NCBI GenBank assembly: GCA_001724425.1
Contig: MEEK01000026.1
Coordinates: 1 to 52,969 of the forward strand
DNA: 52,969 nt
Direction: 5' to 3'
DNA from: Microbacterium sp. SCN 70-27
GTDB taxonomy: Bacteria; Actinomycetota; Actinomycetes; Actinomycetales; Microbacteriaceae
The position numbers and the translations under genes are program-made. Positions 34,231 through 43,562 of this stretch are shown here, one piece after another; positions within the stretch are counted from its first letter, which is position 1, and each line of letters begins with the position of its first letter. The notes beneath the pieces are model-generated. The model had not been told where the DNA came from. It made no database searches and was given only the letters and a program-made list of their open reading frames with translations.

Positions 34231-34248
34231 GGTGAACGAGAGGTGAAC
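34231..34248 (-). promoter_or_regulatory. PHO box / RegX3-type site before pstS
   Basis: On the forward strand GGTGAACgagaGGTGAAC (units 34231-34237 and 34242-34248, 11-base period). On the pstS strand it reads as a direct repeat of GTTCACC, the unit bound by PhoP/RegX3-type regulators in actinobacteria. A third single GTTCACC stands at 34294-34300. Confidence 0.75.
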
Positions 34249-34309
34249 GGTGATGCCTGTTGAGGGGGTGGAACGCGCCGCTGTTCTTCTGCGGTTCACC
34301 TGGGGCCGA

Positions 34310-34315
34310 TACCCT
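34310..34315 (+). promoter_or_regulatory. Leaderless -10 of the gene at 34323 (TACCCT)
   Basis: Seven bases before the ATG at 34323. Confidence 0.5.
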
Positions 34316-34322
34316 GTGCGCC

Positions 34323-34619
34323 ATGTCGAAGACCAGCAAGGCCGAGCGCGACGCGCTCGACGCCATCAGCGAGGCATCCACCGCCGTCAAGCGAGCCGAG
34401 AAGGAAGCCGCCCGCGCCGAGCTCGAATCGAGCGCCGCCGACGAGGCGCTGGCCGCGGAGCTCACGGCGAAGAGCGCCGAAGAGCACGACGCCGAGGATG
34501 CCGCCGGCGACGAGCTCTCGGCATCGACGGTCGCCCAATTGCGCGCCCGTGCCAAGGCGGAGGGGCATTCGGGCTACTCCCGCCTCACGAAGGCGCAGCT
34601 GATCGACCTGCTCTCCTGA
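34323..34619 (+). CDS. Small Rho-N/SAP-like domain protein
   Basis: 98 residues. An acidic, Ala/Glu/Lys-rich probable coiled coil (about 5-65) is followed by STVAQLRARAKAEGHSGYSRLTKAQLIDLLS, which matches the Rho N-terminal/HeH-type nucleic-acid-binding helix-extended-loop-helix. It resembles short actinobacterial Rho-N-domain proteins of unknown role. It is one base ahead of the Pls/PosA start and probably co-transcribed; whether it acts in that cluster is unknown. Confidence 0.75.
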   Translation: MSKTSKAERDALDAISEASTAVKRAEKEAARAELESSAADEALAAELTAKSAEEHDAEDAAGDELSASTVAQLRARAKAEGHSGYSRLTKAQLIDLLS

Positions 34620-34620
34620 C

Positions 34621-37600
34621 GTGGCGGTGCACGGCCAGGCGATCCTCGACCGTTCCGCGGAGGCTCCGCCCGAACGGACGCTGCTCGACATCCTGCGGGC
34701 GACCGCCGCGCGGCACCCGGAGGCATCCGCCATCGACGACGGATCGGGCGCCCTCAGCTACGCGGAGATGATGGCGCGCGTCGGCGCGACGGCCGCACGA
34801 CTGCACAGGTCCGGCGTCCGGCGCGGGGACCGCGTCGGTGTGCGGATGCCATCGGGCGCGAAAGAGCTCTACATCGCGATCCTCGGCATCCTGGCCGCCG
34901 GTGCCGCGTACGTTCCCGTCGACGCGGACGACCCCGACGAACGCGCACGGCTCGTGTTCGGCGAGGCGCGGGTGCGCGGCGTCATCACGGGTTCGGGCAC
35001 GTACACGCCGTCGCCCGCGGAGGCCGGGGACGGCGCGGACGAATCGGAGGATGCGCGCGAGCACGCCGATGCGCCGGCCGCCGAGGCCGACGCGCCCCTC
35101 TTCGACGGCGCCGCCCCGCATCCGTCGACGCACGCGCTCGTGGCGGTGCCGCCGCCGACTGTCGACGACGACGCGTGGATCATCTTCACGTCGGGGTCGA
35201 CGGGCGTCCCCAAGGGCGTCGCGGTGAGCCACCGCTCCGCTGCGGCGTTCGTCGACGCGGAGGCGCGCCTGTTCCTCCAGCAGGCTCCGCTCGGCCCGGG
35301 CGACCGGGTGCTCGCGGGGCTGTCGGTCGCCTTCGACGCCTCGTGCGAAGAGATGTGGCTGGCGTGGCGACATGGCGGATGCCTCGTCCCGGCCCCGCGC
35401 TCGCTCGTGCGCTCGGGGGAGGATCTCGCTCCGTGGCTCCTGCGCCAGGGCATCACCGTCGTCTCGACCGTGCCGACGCTCGCCGCGATGTGGGCGCCCG
35501 AGGCGATCGACAACGTCCGCCTCTTGATCTTCGGCGGCGAGGCGTGCCCGCCGGAGCTCGCCGCGCGCCTGGCATCCGACGATCGCGAAGTGTGGAACAC
35601 CTACGGCCCGACCGAGGCGACCGTCGTCGCATGCGCCGCGCCGCTCGGGGTGACGGGCCCCGTCCGCATCGGCCTGCCGCTCGACGGCTGGGTGCTCGCG
35701 GTCGTCGATGGCGACGGTCAGCCGGTCGCCGAGGGCGGCGTCGGGGAGCTCATCATCGGCGGCGTCGGCCTCGCCCGCTACCTCGACCCCGCGAAGGATG
35801 CCGAGAAGTACGCACCCATGCCGTCGCTCGGCTGGGACCGCGCGTACCGCTCCGGTGACCTCGTCGTCTTCGAGTCGGCCGGGCTCCTCTTCCAGGGCCG
35901 CGCCGATGACCAGGTGAAAGTCGGCGGACGCCGTATCGAACTGGGCGAGGTCGAATCCGCCCTGCAGGACCTCCCCGGCGTCACGGGGGCCGCGGCCGCC
36001 GTCCGCTCCACGGAGGCGGGGGTCCCCGTGCTCGTCGGGTACCTCGCCGCGCCGCCCGACTTCGACCGGGTCGCCGCACGGGCGGAGCTCGCGACGCGCC
36101 TTCCCGCACCGATGATCCCGCTCCTCGCGGTCGTCGACGACCTCCCGGTGCGCACGTCCGGCAAGGTCGATCGCGCGGCCCTTCCCTGGCCGCTGCCGAA
36201 CGTCGAACTGCCCGCGTCGGATCTCTCCCCGGGCGAAGCGTGGCTTGCGCAGCAGTGGCAGGCGGTGCTCGGCATGCCCGTCGTCGACCGCAAGACCGAC
36301 TTCTTCGACCTCGGCGGCGGGTCGCTCGCCGCGGCGCAGCTCGTCTCGCGCATCCGCGTGCGCGTGCCGGAGTTCTCCGTCGCCGACATCTACGACGTCC
36401 CGCGCCTGGGCGCGATGGCGAAGGCTCTCGGCCACGCGCTGCACGAGGAGACGGATGCCGAGTTCCGCCGCCCCGAGCCGACGCCGCGCCGCATGCAGTG
36501 GCTGCAGTCGCTGCTCGGGGTGCCCCTGTTCGTCCTCACCGGCGTCCGCTGGATGCTGTATCTCCTGACCGCGTCGGCCCTCCTGCAGCTCTTCCCCGGA
36601 TTCGAGGTGCTTCCGGACGTGCCGCTGTGGCTGCTGATCGTCGGCCTGCTCGTGTTCGCGACGCCGTTCGGTCGCATGGCGATCGCCGTCGTCGCCGCGC
36701 GCGTGCTGCTCGCGGGCCTGCGACCCGGGGACTATCCGCGCGGCGGGTGGGTGCACGTGCGCCTGTGGCTCGCCGAGCAGATCGCCGACCAGGTCGACGC
36801 GGTCGGCCTCGCCGGAGCGCCGTGGGTCAGCTATTACGCACGTGCGTTGGGCGCCCGCATCGGCCGGGGCGTCGACCTGCACGCCCTGCCCCCGATCACG
36901 GGGATGCTCGAGATCGGTGACGGCGCCGCCGTCGAACCCGAAGTCGACCTCTCCGGGTACTGGATCGACGGCGACGTCGTGCGCATCGGCGGCATCCGGA
37001 TCGGCGCGGATGCCACGGTCGGCTCGCGCTCCACCCTCGCCCCCGGCACGCGCATCGGCCGTCGCGCCGAGATCGCGCCGGGCTCCGCCGTGTTCGGGCG
37101 AGTGCGCGCCGACCAGACCTGGGCCGGCTCTCCCGCGGAGCGGATCGGCGGGACCTCCGTGTCGCAGTGGCCCGCCGAGCGCGCCGCCGCGCCCACCCGC
37201 TGGCTGTGGGCATACGCGGCATCCGCCGTCGCGCTCGCCCTGCTGCCGCTCGTCGCGTTCGCCGCGGGGGCGCTCGTCCTCGCCCGCGGGATCGTCGGGG
37301 CTCCGTCCCTCGCGGTGGCGCTCGGTGGTGCGTTCGCCTGGCTCGTGCCCGCCGTGGTCGTCGCAGGGGTCGTGTTCGCGGGTGCGGTCGTGCTCGCCGT
37401 GCGCCTGCTGTCGATCGGCCTCGACGAAGGGATGTACCCCGTCCGCAGCCGTATCGGCTGGCAGGCGTGGACCATCGAACGCCTGCTCGACTCGGCGCGG
37501 ACGATCCTCTTCCCGCTGTACTCGAGCCTGTTCACCCCCGTCTGGCTGCGCATGCTCGGCGCACGCGTCGGGCGGGATGTCGAGGCATCCACGGTGCTGC

Positions 37601-38610
37601 TGCTACCGTCGATGACCCGCATCGAAGACGGCGCGTTCCTCGCCGACGACACGATGGTCGCGTCGTACGAGCTGCACGGCGGGTGGATGCGCATCGGCCA
37701 CGTGCGGATCGGCAAGCGCGCGTTCCTCGGCAACTCCGGCATGGCCGCCCCCGGCCACCGCGTGCCGCGCGACGGCCTCGTCGCCGTGCTGTCGTCGGCC
37801 CCCGCGAAGGCGAAGGCGGGCTCGTCGTGGCTCGGCTCGCCCGCCGTACGCCTGCGGCGCCTGTCCGCGGAAGGCGACGAGTCGCGCACCTACCAGCCGC
37901 CTGCTCGCCTCCGTGTCGCGCGGGCCCTGTGGGAGCTCTGCCGCTTCGTGCCGGTTGTCGTCACGTGCGGTCTCGGCGTGCTCGTGCTGTTCGCGCTCGC
38001 CGCGATGATCGAGTCGATCGGGCTCACCTGGGCGATCCTGCTCTCGGGCATCGTCCTGATGCTCGCCGGCGCGCTCGCCGCGGCGATCTCGACGGCGGCG
38101 AAGTGGCTCATCGTGGGCGCGATCCGCGCGGGGGAGCAGCCGCTGTGGTCGAGCTTCGTGTGGCGCACGGAGGTCTCCGACACGTTCACCGAGATGCTCG
38201 CCGCGCCGTGGTTCGCGCGTGCCGCCGCCGGCACGCCCGCGCTCGCGGTGTGGCTGCGCTCGCTCGGGACGAAGATCGGGCGCGGCGTCTGGTGCGACAG
38301 CTACTGGTTGCCCGAGCCCGACCTCGTGTCGCTCGGCGACGGATCGACCGTCAACCGGGGATGCGTCGTGCAGACGCACCTTTTCCATGATCGAATCATG
38401 AGCATGGACACCGTCGAGCTCGAGGCCGGGGCGACTCTCGGCCCCCACAGTGTGATCCTGCCCGCCGCCGCCATCGGCGCGCACGCGACCGTCGGCCCCG
38501 CCTCGCTCGTCATGCGCGGCGAGCGGGTACCGGTCGGCTCGCGCTGGAGCGGCAATCCCATCGGCCCGTGGCGTGCGGTGAAGGTCCGCGCCTACCAGTC
38601 GACATCGTGA
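34621..38610 (+). CDS. Pls/PosA-family single-module nonribosomal peptide synthetase with membrane and hexapeptide domains
   Basis: 1329 residues. The adenylation domain (about 15-520) has FTSGSTGVPKGV, NTYGPTEAT, YRSGDLV, GRADDQVKVGGRRIELGEVES and TSGKVDR. The carrier domain (about 535-610) has DFFDLGGGSLAA with Ser568 for phosphopantetheine. A membrane part follows, with helix pairs near 640-700, 865-940 and 1115-1165. Three left-handed-helix (hexapeptide) segments, near 745-845, 985-1065 and 1220-1325, recall acyltransferases. Aligned by eye to GrsA, the substrate code reads DAESIGTVVK, close to the known lysine code DAESIGSVCK. It lacks the tandem condensation-like domains of poly-epsilon-lysine synthetase. 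The M1 peptidase gene overlaps its stop. Product unknown. Confidence 0.9.
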   Translation: MAVHGQAILDRSAEAPPERTLLDILRATAARHPEASAIDDGSGALSYAEMMARVGATAARLHRSGVRRGDRVGVRMPSGAKELYIAILGILAAGAAYVPVDADDPDERARLVFGEARVRGVITGSGTYTPSPAEAGDGADESEDAREHADAPAAEADAPLFDGAAPHPSTHALVAVPPPTVDDDAWIIFTSGSTGVPKGVAVSHRSAAAFVDAEARLFLQQAPLGPGDRVLAGLSVAFDASCEEMWLAWRHGGCLVPAPRSLVRSGEDLAPWLLRQGITVVSTVPTLAAMWAPEAIDNVRLLIFGGEACPPELAARLASDDREVWNTYGPTEATVVACAAPLGVTGPVRIGLPLDGWVLAVVDGDGQPVAEGGVGELIIGGVGLARYLDPAKDAEKYAPMPSLGWDRAYRSGDLVVFESAGLLFQGRADDQVKVGGRRIELGEVESALQDLPGVTGAAAAVRSTEAGVPVLVGYLAAPPDFDRVAARAELATRLPAPMIPLLAVVDDLPVRTSGKVDRAALPWPLPNVELPASDLSPGEAWLAQQWQAVLGMPVVDRKTDFFDLGGGSLAAAQLVSRIRVRVPEFSVADIYDVPRLGAMAKALGHALHEETDAEFRRPEPTPRRMQWLQSLLGVPLFVLTGVRWMLYLLTASALLQLFPGFEVLPDVPLWLLIVGLLVFATPFGRMAIAVVAARVLLAGLRPGDYPRGGWVHVRLWLAEQIADQVDAVGLAGAPWVSYYARALGARIGRGVDLHALPPITGMLEIGDGAAVEPEVDLSGYWIDGDVVRIGGIRIGADATVGSRSTLAPGTRIGRRAEIAPGSAVFGRVRADQTWAGSPAERIGGTSVSQWPAERAAAPTRWLWAYAASAVALALLPLVAFAAGALVLARGIVGAPSLAVALGGAFAWLVPAVVVAGVVFAGAVVLAVRLLSIGLDEGMYPVRSRIGWQAWTIERLLDSARTILFPLYSSLFTPVWLRMLGARVGRDVEASTVLLLPSMTRIEDGAFLADDTMVASYELHGGWMRIGHVRIGKRAFLGNSGMAAPGHRVPRDGLVAVLSSAPAKAKAGSSWLGSPAVRLRRLSAEGDESRTYQPPARLRVARALWELCRFVPVVVTCGLGVLVLFALAAMIESIGLTWAILLSGIVLMLAGALAAAISTAAKWLIVGAIRAGEQPLWSSFVWRTEVSDTFTEMLAAPWFARAAAGTPALAVWLRSLGTKIGRGVWCDSYWLPEPDLVSLGDGSTVNRGCVVQTHLFHDRIMSMDTVELEAGATLGPHSVILPAAAIGAHATVGPASLVMRGERVPVGSRWSGNPIGPWRAVKVRAYQSTS

Positions 38611-39905
38611 GCGGCCACGACTCGTACGCCCCTGAAAGCGGTGACCCGAGCTTCGACGTCGAGGCGTACGACCTCACGATCGACTACCGGGTGCGCACCA
38701 ACCGTCTCGAGGGGCGGGCCGTCATCAACGCCGTCGCCGCGACGGCGATCTCGGCCGTGAGCATCGACCTCGTCGGGCTGCGCGCGACGAAGGTCCGCGT
38801 CGACGGCGACCGCCGCACGCGCTTCTCGCAGGGGCCGCGGAAGCTCCGGGTGACGCTGCCGCACCGGCTCGCGGCGGGGGAGCGCTTCTCGATCGACGTC
38901 GCCTATGCGGGCGCCCCGGCGCCGCGCCGCTCGCGCTGGGGCACGATCGGGTGGGAGGAGCTCGAGGACGGTGTGCTCGTCGCCTCGCAGCCGACCGGCG
39001 CGCCGACGTGGTTCCCGTGCAACGACCGCCCCGACGACCGTGCCACGATGCGCATCGCCGTGACGACGGATGCCGGATACCTCCCCGTGCCGACGGGGCG
39101 ACCCGTCGGGCGGACGACGGCGGGCGGCCGGACGACGGTGACCGCCGAGACCACGGTGCCGGTGGCGACCTACCTCGCCGCCGTCCACATCGGCGCATAC
39201 GAGGAGAAGCCGCTGCGCGGCGATGACCGCGTGCGGATTTTCGCGCCCGCGACGCTGCGGCGTGAGGTGGCGGATGCCTTCGCCCCCGTCCCGGCGATGC
39301 TCGCTCTGTTCGAGCGCACCTTCGGCCCGTACCCGCAGGAGGACTGCGCCCTCGTCGTCACACCCGACGACCTGGAGATCCCCCTCGAGTCGCAGGGCAT
39401 GGCGGTGTTCGGCGCCAACCACCTCGTTCCCGAGGAGCAGCGCCTCATCGCGCACGAACTCTCGCACCAGTGGTTCGGCAATAGCGTCGGCCTCGCGCGG
39501 TGGAGCGACATCTGGCTCAACGAGGGCTTCGCCTGCTACGCGGAGTGGCTGTGGTCGGAGGCATCCGGCGGCCCGAGCGTGGCGCAGAAGGCCGCGAAGC
39601 ACCACGCCCGCCTGCGCGACCTCCCGCAGGACCTGGTGCTCGGTGACCCGGGCCCCGACCTCATGTTCGACGACCGCGTCTACAAGCGCGGCGCCCTGAC
39701 GCTGTACGCCCTGCGGTGCACCGTCGGCGACGACACGTTCGCGCAGATCCTCTCCGGGTGGGTGCAGTCGCACCGGCACGAGCTCGTCACGGGTGCGGAG
39801 TTCCGGGCGTTCGCGGCAGAGGTCAGCGGCCGGGACCTCGGCGACCTGTTCGCGCAGTGGCTCGACGCGCCGGCGCTGCCGGGTCTTCCCGCACCGCGGC
39901 GCTGA
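38607..39905 (+). CDS. M1-family metallopeptidase (aminopeptidase-like)
   Basis: 432 residues from a GTG overlapping the synthetase stop (GTGA). Zinc motif HELSHQWFGN with His283, Glu284 and His287, third ligand Glu306 in WLNEGF, and the later Tyr in DRVYKRGALTLYALR. At the place of the GAMEN exopeptidase motif it has ESQGMAVFG. The C-terminal helical domain of long M1 enzymes is missing, giving a short form. Cytoplasmic, with no signal peptide. Tight coupling suggests it trims or recycles the product of the synthetase, or removes a residue; this is inference. Its last 83 bases overlap the opposing transferase gene. Confidence 0.9.
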   Translation: MSGHDSYAPESGDPSFDVEAYDLTIDYRVRTNRLEGRAVINAVAATAISAVSIDLVGLRATKVRVDGDRRTRFSQGPRKLRVTLPHRLAAGERFSIDVAYAGAPAPRRSRWGTIGWEELEDGVLVASQPTGAPTWFPCNDRPDDRATMRIAVTTDAGYLPVPTGRPVGRTTAGGRTTVTAETTVPVATYLAAVHIGAYEEKPLRGDDRVRIFAPATLRREVADAFAPVPAMLALFERTFGPYPQEDCALVVTPDDLEIPLESQGMAVFGANHLVPEEQRLIAHELSHQWFGNSVGLARWSDIWLNEGFACYAEWLWSEASGGPSVAQKAAKHHARLRDLPQDLVLGDPGPDLMFDDRVYKRGALTLYALRCTVGDDTFAQILSGWVQSHRHELVTGAEFRAFAAEVSGRDLGDLFAQWLDAPALPGLPAPRR

Positions 39906-40407
39906 CCAGCACCCCCGGTGGACCGTCGAGCTCGGCGCCTCGATACTGAACGCTGCTCTCGGCGAGGCGTGCCGTCCACGAGAGGCCCGAGCCGCCAGGG
40001 ACATCCTCGATCACGACATGTGCCGGATCGAGCCGCAGGCCGCGCCCGTCCGCCTTCAGCACGGCCTCCGCCCGCACCCAGCGCAGCAGTCCTCCGGGCG
40101 CGCCGCCCGCCGCCTCCCGCTGCGCATCCGCGACGGGTTCGGCATCGATCGCGAACGCCGCCGCGTCGTCGGGGTGCACCGCCGCGACGGCGATGCCGCC
40201 CGCGTAGGCGACGGCGGCCCGCCAGGGCGCGTCCGCGACCTGCACCGGCCCGTGCGGCTCACCGCACCGCGGGCAGGGATTCGTCAGCGTGGCATCCGGG
40301 TGGCCCTCCTGCGCGAGGAGGTCCCGCAGGAGCGCCCATGCGACGGAGCGGCGTGCCGCCCGGTCGCCGGGCGCCGGCGCCCACGCCAGCCGCACGTCGA
40401 GGGGCAT
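39823..40407 (-). CDS. 4'-phosphopantetheinyl transferase (Sfp-type)
   Basis: 194 residues. WVRAEAVLKADGRGL is the W-x3-E-A-x2-K-x-G-x-G motif that binds CoA and Mg, and AVAAVHPDDAAAF corresponds to the first acidic motif although shortened. A CPRCGEPHG pair of cysteines is conserved in actinobacterial members. It probably attaches phosphopantetheine to Ser568 of the Pls/PosA carrier domain, encoded just upstream on the other strand. Its 3' end lies antisense to the end of the M1 peptidase gene. It abuts mutT1 (shared base at 40407). Confidence 0.88.
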   Translation of the reverse strand: MPLDVRLAWAPAPGDRAARRSVAWALLRDLLAQEGHPDATLTNPCPRCGEPHGPVQVADAPWRAAVAYAGGIAVAAVHPDDAAAFAIDAEPVADAQREAAGGAPGGLLRWVRAEAVLKADGRGLRLDPAHVVIEDVPGGSGLSWTARLAESSVQYRGAELDGPPGVLVSAAVREDPAAPARRATARTGRRGPGR

Positions 40408-41348
40408 CAGACCTTCGGAACGTGCGTCTCGATCGAGACGATCCCCGAGCCCGGGTGCTCACGCGGCAGGTGCACGACCGAGAACGCCGCAGGTTCCAGC
40501 GAAGACGCGCTCCCGAGGTACGACCCGCGCAGGGTGCCGGTCGCGAGCGCGAGCTCCGACAGGATGCCGGGGAGGACCGGCCCGTGGCTGCTCAGCACGG
40601 CGGGCTTGCGCGCACGCACCCGCTTGCCGATGACCGCGCGCACGTCGGAGGTGCCGTCCTCCCACGCATCCTGGCCGATGAGCGGGGTGCTATGGATGGG
40701 GCGTCCGAGGGCCTTGGCGAGCGGCGTCACCGTCGCGACGCAGCGCACGGCGTCGCTCGAGATGATCCGGCGCACCCCGAACGCGGCGAGCTGACCCACG
40801 AGAGCCTTCGCCTGGCGTGCGCCGCGGCCGGGTGCGAGCGGCCGGGCCGCGTCGGGTCCGTCCCAGTCCTCGCGGGGCGTCGCCTTCGCGTGGCGGAGCG
40901 CGATGATGGGGAACGTCGCGAGGACGCCGTCGTCGACATAGGTCAGGAACTGTTCGAGGATCTCGACGTCGACCGGGTACGACAGCTGCGCGAGCGCGCG
41001 GCGGGGCGAGAGCCACTCGATCGCCGCGATCTCCTTGTTCGGGACGAACGCCGACGCGCGGATCGCCTTCTCGGTCGCCTCGGCGGCCCAGTAGTGCACG
41101 ATCTTCTGGCGGCCCCGGGGCATCCGGTACCGCGAGACGCCGACGGGGATGCCGAGCGCGACGCGGATGCCCGTCTCCTCGAAGATCTCCCGCACCGCGG
41201 TCTCCGCTAGCGTCTCGCCGGGGTCGACCTTGCCCTTGGGCAGGGTGACGTCGGCGTACGCCGTGCGGTGGATGAGGAGGATCTTGAGCTTGCCCTCGAC
41301 GAGGCGCCACACCACCCCGCCGGCCGCGTAGACGGCCGTGTCCGTCAT
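40407..41348 (-). CDS. mutT1: MutT1-like Nudix hydrolase with C-terminal histidine-phosphatase domain
   Basis: 313 residues from the ATG at 41348, overlapping the ppk1 stop (ATGA). N-terminal Nudix domain (about 1-135) with the box G39-x5-E-x7-REIFEETG. The C-terminal histidine-phosphatase-like domain (about 145-313) has ALRHAKA and LSSHGPVLP. Mycobacterial MutT1 has the same two domains, removes oxidised GTP and acts on dinucleoside polyphosphates, and also neighbours ppk1. Frames extending upstream of the ATG lie inside ppk1. Confidence 0.92.
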   Translation of the reverse strand: MTDTAVYAAGGVVWRLVEGKLKILLIHRTAYADVTLPKGKVDPGETLAETAVREIFEETGIRVALGIPVGVSRYRMPRGRQKIVHYWAAEATEKAIRASAFVPNKEIAAIEWLSPRRALAQLSYPVDVEILEQFLTYVDDGVLATFPIIALRHAKATPREDWDGPDAARPLAPGRGARQAKALVGQLAAFGVRRIISSDAVRCVATVTPLAKALGRPIHSTPLIGQDAWEDGTSDVRAVIGKRVRARKPAVLSSHGPVLPGILSELALATGTLRGSYLGSASSLEPAAFSVVHLPREHPGSGIVSIETHVPKV

Positions 41349-43519
41349 CGCACCGCTCGCCCGCGACGGCGGCGCTGCACCTGCGCCATCGTCCGATCCT
41401 GCAGGTCGATGAGCGGCTTGCCGTCCGCATCGACGTGGTGGCGCACCCAGTCGCCCTCGGGCTGCAGGTGCCACGAGCTCGTCCCGTCGCCCATGGCGAG
41501 GTCGAACAGGTCGGTGAGCTCCTTCACGTGCGCCGGTGCGACGACGCGCACGAGCGCCTCGACGCGGCGGTCGAGGTTCCGGTGCATCATGTCGGCGCTG
41601 CCGATGTACACCTGCGGGTCGCCGCCGTTCTCGAACGCGAAGATGCGGGAGTGCTCGAGGTAGCGGCCGAGGATCGAACGCACCGTGATGTTCTCGCTGA
41701 CGCCGGGGATCCCGACCTTCAGAGAGCAGATCCCGCGCACCCACACCTCGACGCGCACGCCTGCGGCGCTCGCGCGGTAGAGGGCGTCGATGATCTGCTC
41801 GTCGACCATCGAGTTCACCTTGATGCGGATGCTCGCGGGCTTGCCCTCCAGAGCGTTCCGGTGCTCCTGGTCGATGAGTCGCAGCAGCCCCTTGCGAAGG
41901 TGCAGCGGCGCGACCAGCAGGCGCTTGAACTTCTTCTCGATCGCGTAGCCGGACAGCTCGTTGAACAGGCGCGTGAGGTCGCGGCCGACCTGCGCGTCCG
42001 CGGTGAACAGGCCGAAGTCCTCGTAGAGCCGGCTCGTCTTGGGGTTGTAGTTGCCCGTCCCGATGTGGCTGTAGCTGCGCAGTGCGCCGTCTTCCTCGCG
42101 GATGACGTGCAGCAGCTTGCAGTGGGTCTTCAGCCCGACCAAGCCGTACACGACGTGCACCCCGGCCTTTTCGAGCTTGCGTGCCCAGACGATGTTGTTG
42201 GCCTCGTCGAAGCGCGCCTTGACCTCGACGAGGGCGAGCACCTGCTTGCCCCGCTCGGCCGCGTCGATGAGGGCCTGCACGATGGGGCTGTCACCCGACG
42301 TGCGGTACAGGGTCTGTTTGATGGCGAGCACGTGCGGGTCGCGCGCGGCCTGCTCGAGGAACGCGACGACGCTCGTCGTGAACGACTCGTACGGGTGGTG
42401 CACGAGCACGTCGGCCTTGCGGATCGCGGAGAAGAAGTCTGTGCGTCCGTTCTGCTCCGCGGGGAGGAACGCCGCCGCCGTCACGGGCACGTGCGGTGCG
42501 TAATGCAGTTCGGGGCGGTCGATCCGCGACAGGTCGAACAGGCCGCGCAGATCCAGCGCGCCCGGCAGGCGGTAGACCTCCTGCTCCGTGATGTCGAGCT
42601 CCGCGATGAGGAGGTCGAGCGTGATGTCGTCCATCTCCTCGGTGACCTCGAGGCGGATCGGCGGGCCGAACCGGCGGCGCAGCAACTCGGCCTCGAGTGC
42701 CTGGATGAGGTTCTCGGTCTCGTCCTCCTCGATCACCACGTCCTCGTTGCGCGTGAGGCGGAACGTGTGGTGCTCGAGGATCTCCATGCCCGGGAAGAGG
42801 TCGCCGAGGTGGTTCGCGATGAGCTGCTCGAGGGGCAGGTAGCGGGCGGTGCCGGATGCCGTGCTGCCGGGAAGCTCCACGAAACGGGGGAGCATCGGCG
42901 GCACCTTGAGGCGCGCGAACTCCTGGCGGCCCGTCTTGGCGTTCCGGATCCGGATGGCGAGGTTCAGCGACAGACCGGAGATGTACGGGAACGGGTGCGC
43001 CGGGTCGACGGCGAGCGGCATGAGCACCGGGAACACCTGCGCCTGGAAGTAGTCGTACAGCTTCGAGCGCTCCTCGTCGGAGAGCCCCGCCCAGTCGACG
43101 ATCTCGATACCGGAATCCGCGAGGGCCGGCTTCACCTCGTCGATCCACGTCCGGGCGTGGCGCAGCTGCAGAGCGTGGGCCGACTCGGAGATGTCGGCGA
43201 GGACATCGTGGGGCGCACGACCCACGTTCGTCGGGACGGCGAGCCCCGTGACGATGCGACGCTTCAGGCCCGCGACGCGCACCATGAAGAACTCGTCGAG
43301 GTTCGACGCGAAGATCGCGAGGAAGTTCGCGCGCTCCAGCACCGGCAGCGACGGGTCTTCGGCGAGTTCCAGCACCCTCTGGTTGAAGGCGAGCCAACTG
43401 AGCTCGCGATCAATGTAGCGGTGGTCGGGCAGCTGCGAGTCGTCGTTCTCGACGATCTCGTCGAAGTCGTCGTCATCGGCATCGCCGAGACCCGAATCCA
43501 TCACATCCGTGTCGATCAT
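41345..43519 (-). CDS. ppk1: Polyphosphate kinase 1
   Basis: 724 residues, full length. Polymerises ATP gamma-phosphate to polyphosphate. The N-terminal PPK_N domain ([19 protein letters not shown]) is followed by the middle domain ([14 protein letters not shown]), then the catalytic core with [29 protein letters not shown] (catalytic His) and [15 protein letters not shown]. An acidic N-terminal tail ([15 protein letters not shown]) is extra. The ATG has GAAGG just ahead. It is preceded by a PHO-box-like pair, suggesting phosphate-responsive control. Confidence 0.96.
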   Translation of the reverse strand: MIDTDVMDSGLGDADDDDFDEIVENDDSQLPDHRYIDRELSWLAFNQRVLELAEDPSLPVLERANFLAIFASNLDEFFMVRVAGLKRRIVTGLAVPTNVGRAPHDVLADISESAHALQLRHARTWIDEVKPALADSGIEIVDWAGLSDEERSKLYDYFQAQVFPVLMPLAVDPAHPFPYISGLSLNLAIRIRNAKTGRQEFARLKVPPMLPRFVELPGSTASGTARYLPLEQLIANHLGDLFPGMEILEHHTFRLTRNEDVVIEEDETENLIQALEAELLRRRFGPPIRLEVTEEMDDITLDLLIAELDITEQEVYRLPGALDLRGLFDLSRIDRPELHYAPHVPVTAAAFLPAEQNGRTDFFSAIRKADVLVHHPYESFTTSVVAFLEQAARDPHVLAIKQTLYRTSGDSPIVQALIDAAERGKQVLALVEVKARFDEANNIVWARKLEKAGVHVVYGLVGLKTHCKLLHVIREEDGALRSYSHIGTGNYNPKTSRLYEDFGLFTADAQVGRDLTRLFNELSGYAIEKKFKRLLVAPLHLRKGLLRLIDQEHRNALEGKPASIRIKVNSMVDEQIIDALYRASAAGVRVEVWVRGICSLKVGIPGVSENITVRSILGRYLEHSRIFAFENGGDPQVYIGSADMMHRNLDRRVEALVRVVAPAHVKELTDLFDLAMGDGTSSWHLQPEGDWVRHHVDADGKPLIDLQDRTMAQVQRRRRGRAVR

Positions 43520-43540
43520 CCCTTCATCATGTCAGGGGCA

Positions 43541-43558
43541 GGTGACCGGCGCGTTAAC
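43541..43558 (-). promoter_or_regulatory. PHO-box-like repeat before ppk1
   Basis: Forward strand GGTGACC (43541-43547) and CGTTAAC (43552-43558), spaced 11 bases start to start. They lie 22-39 bases before the ppk1 ATG. Weaker matches than at pstS. Confidence 0.45.
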
Positions 43559-43562
43559 CGCG

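Noticed and set aside
36241..36920. Separate gene inside the Pls/PosA synthetase
   Set aside because: Out-of-frame Arg/Ala-rich frame; the synthetase frame is continuous with carrier and membrane domains across this region.
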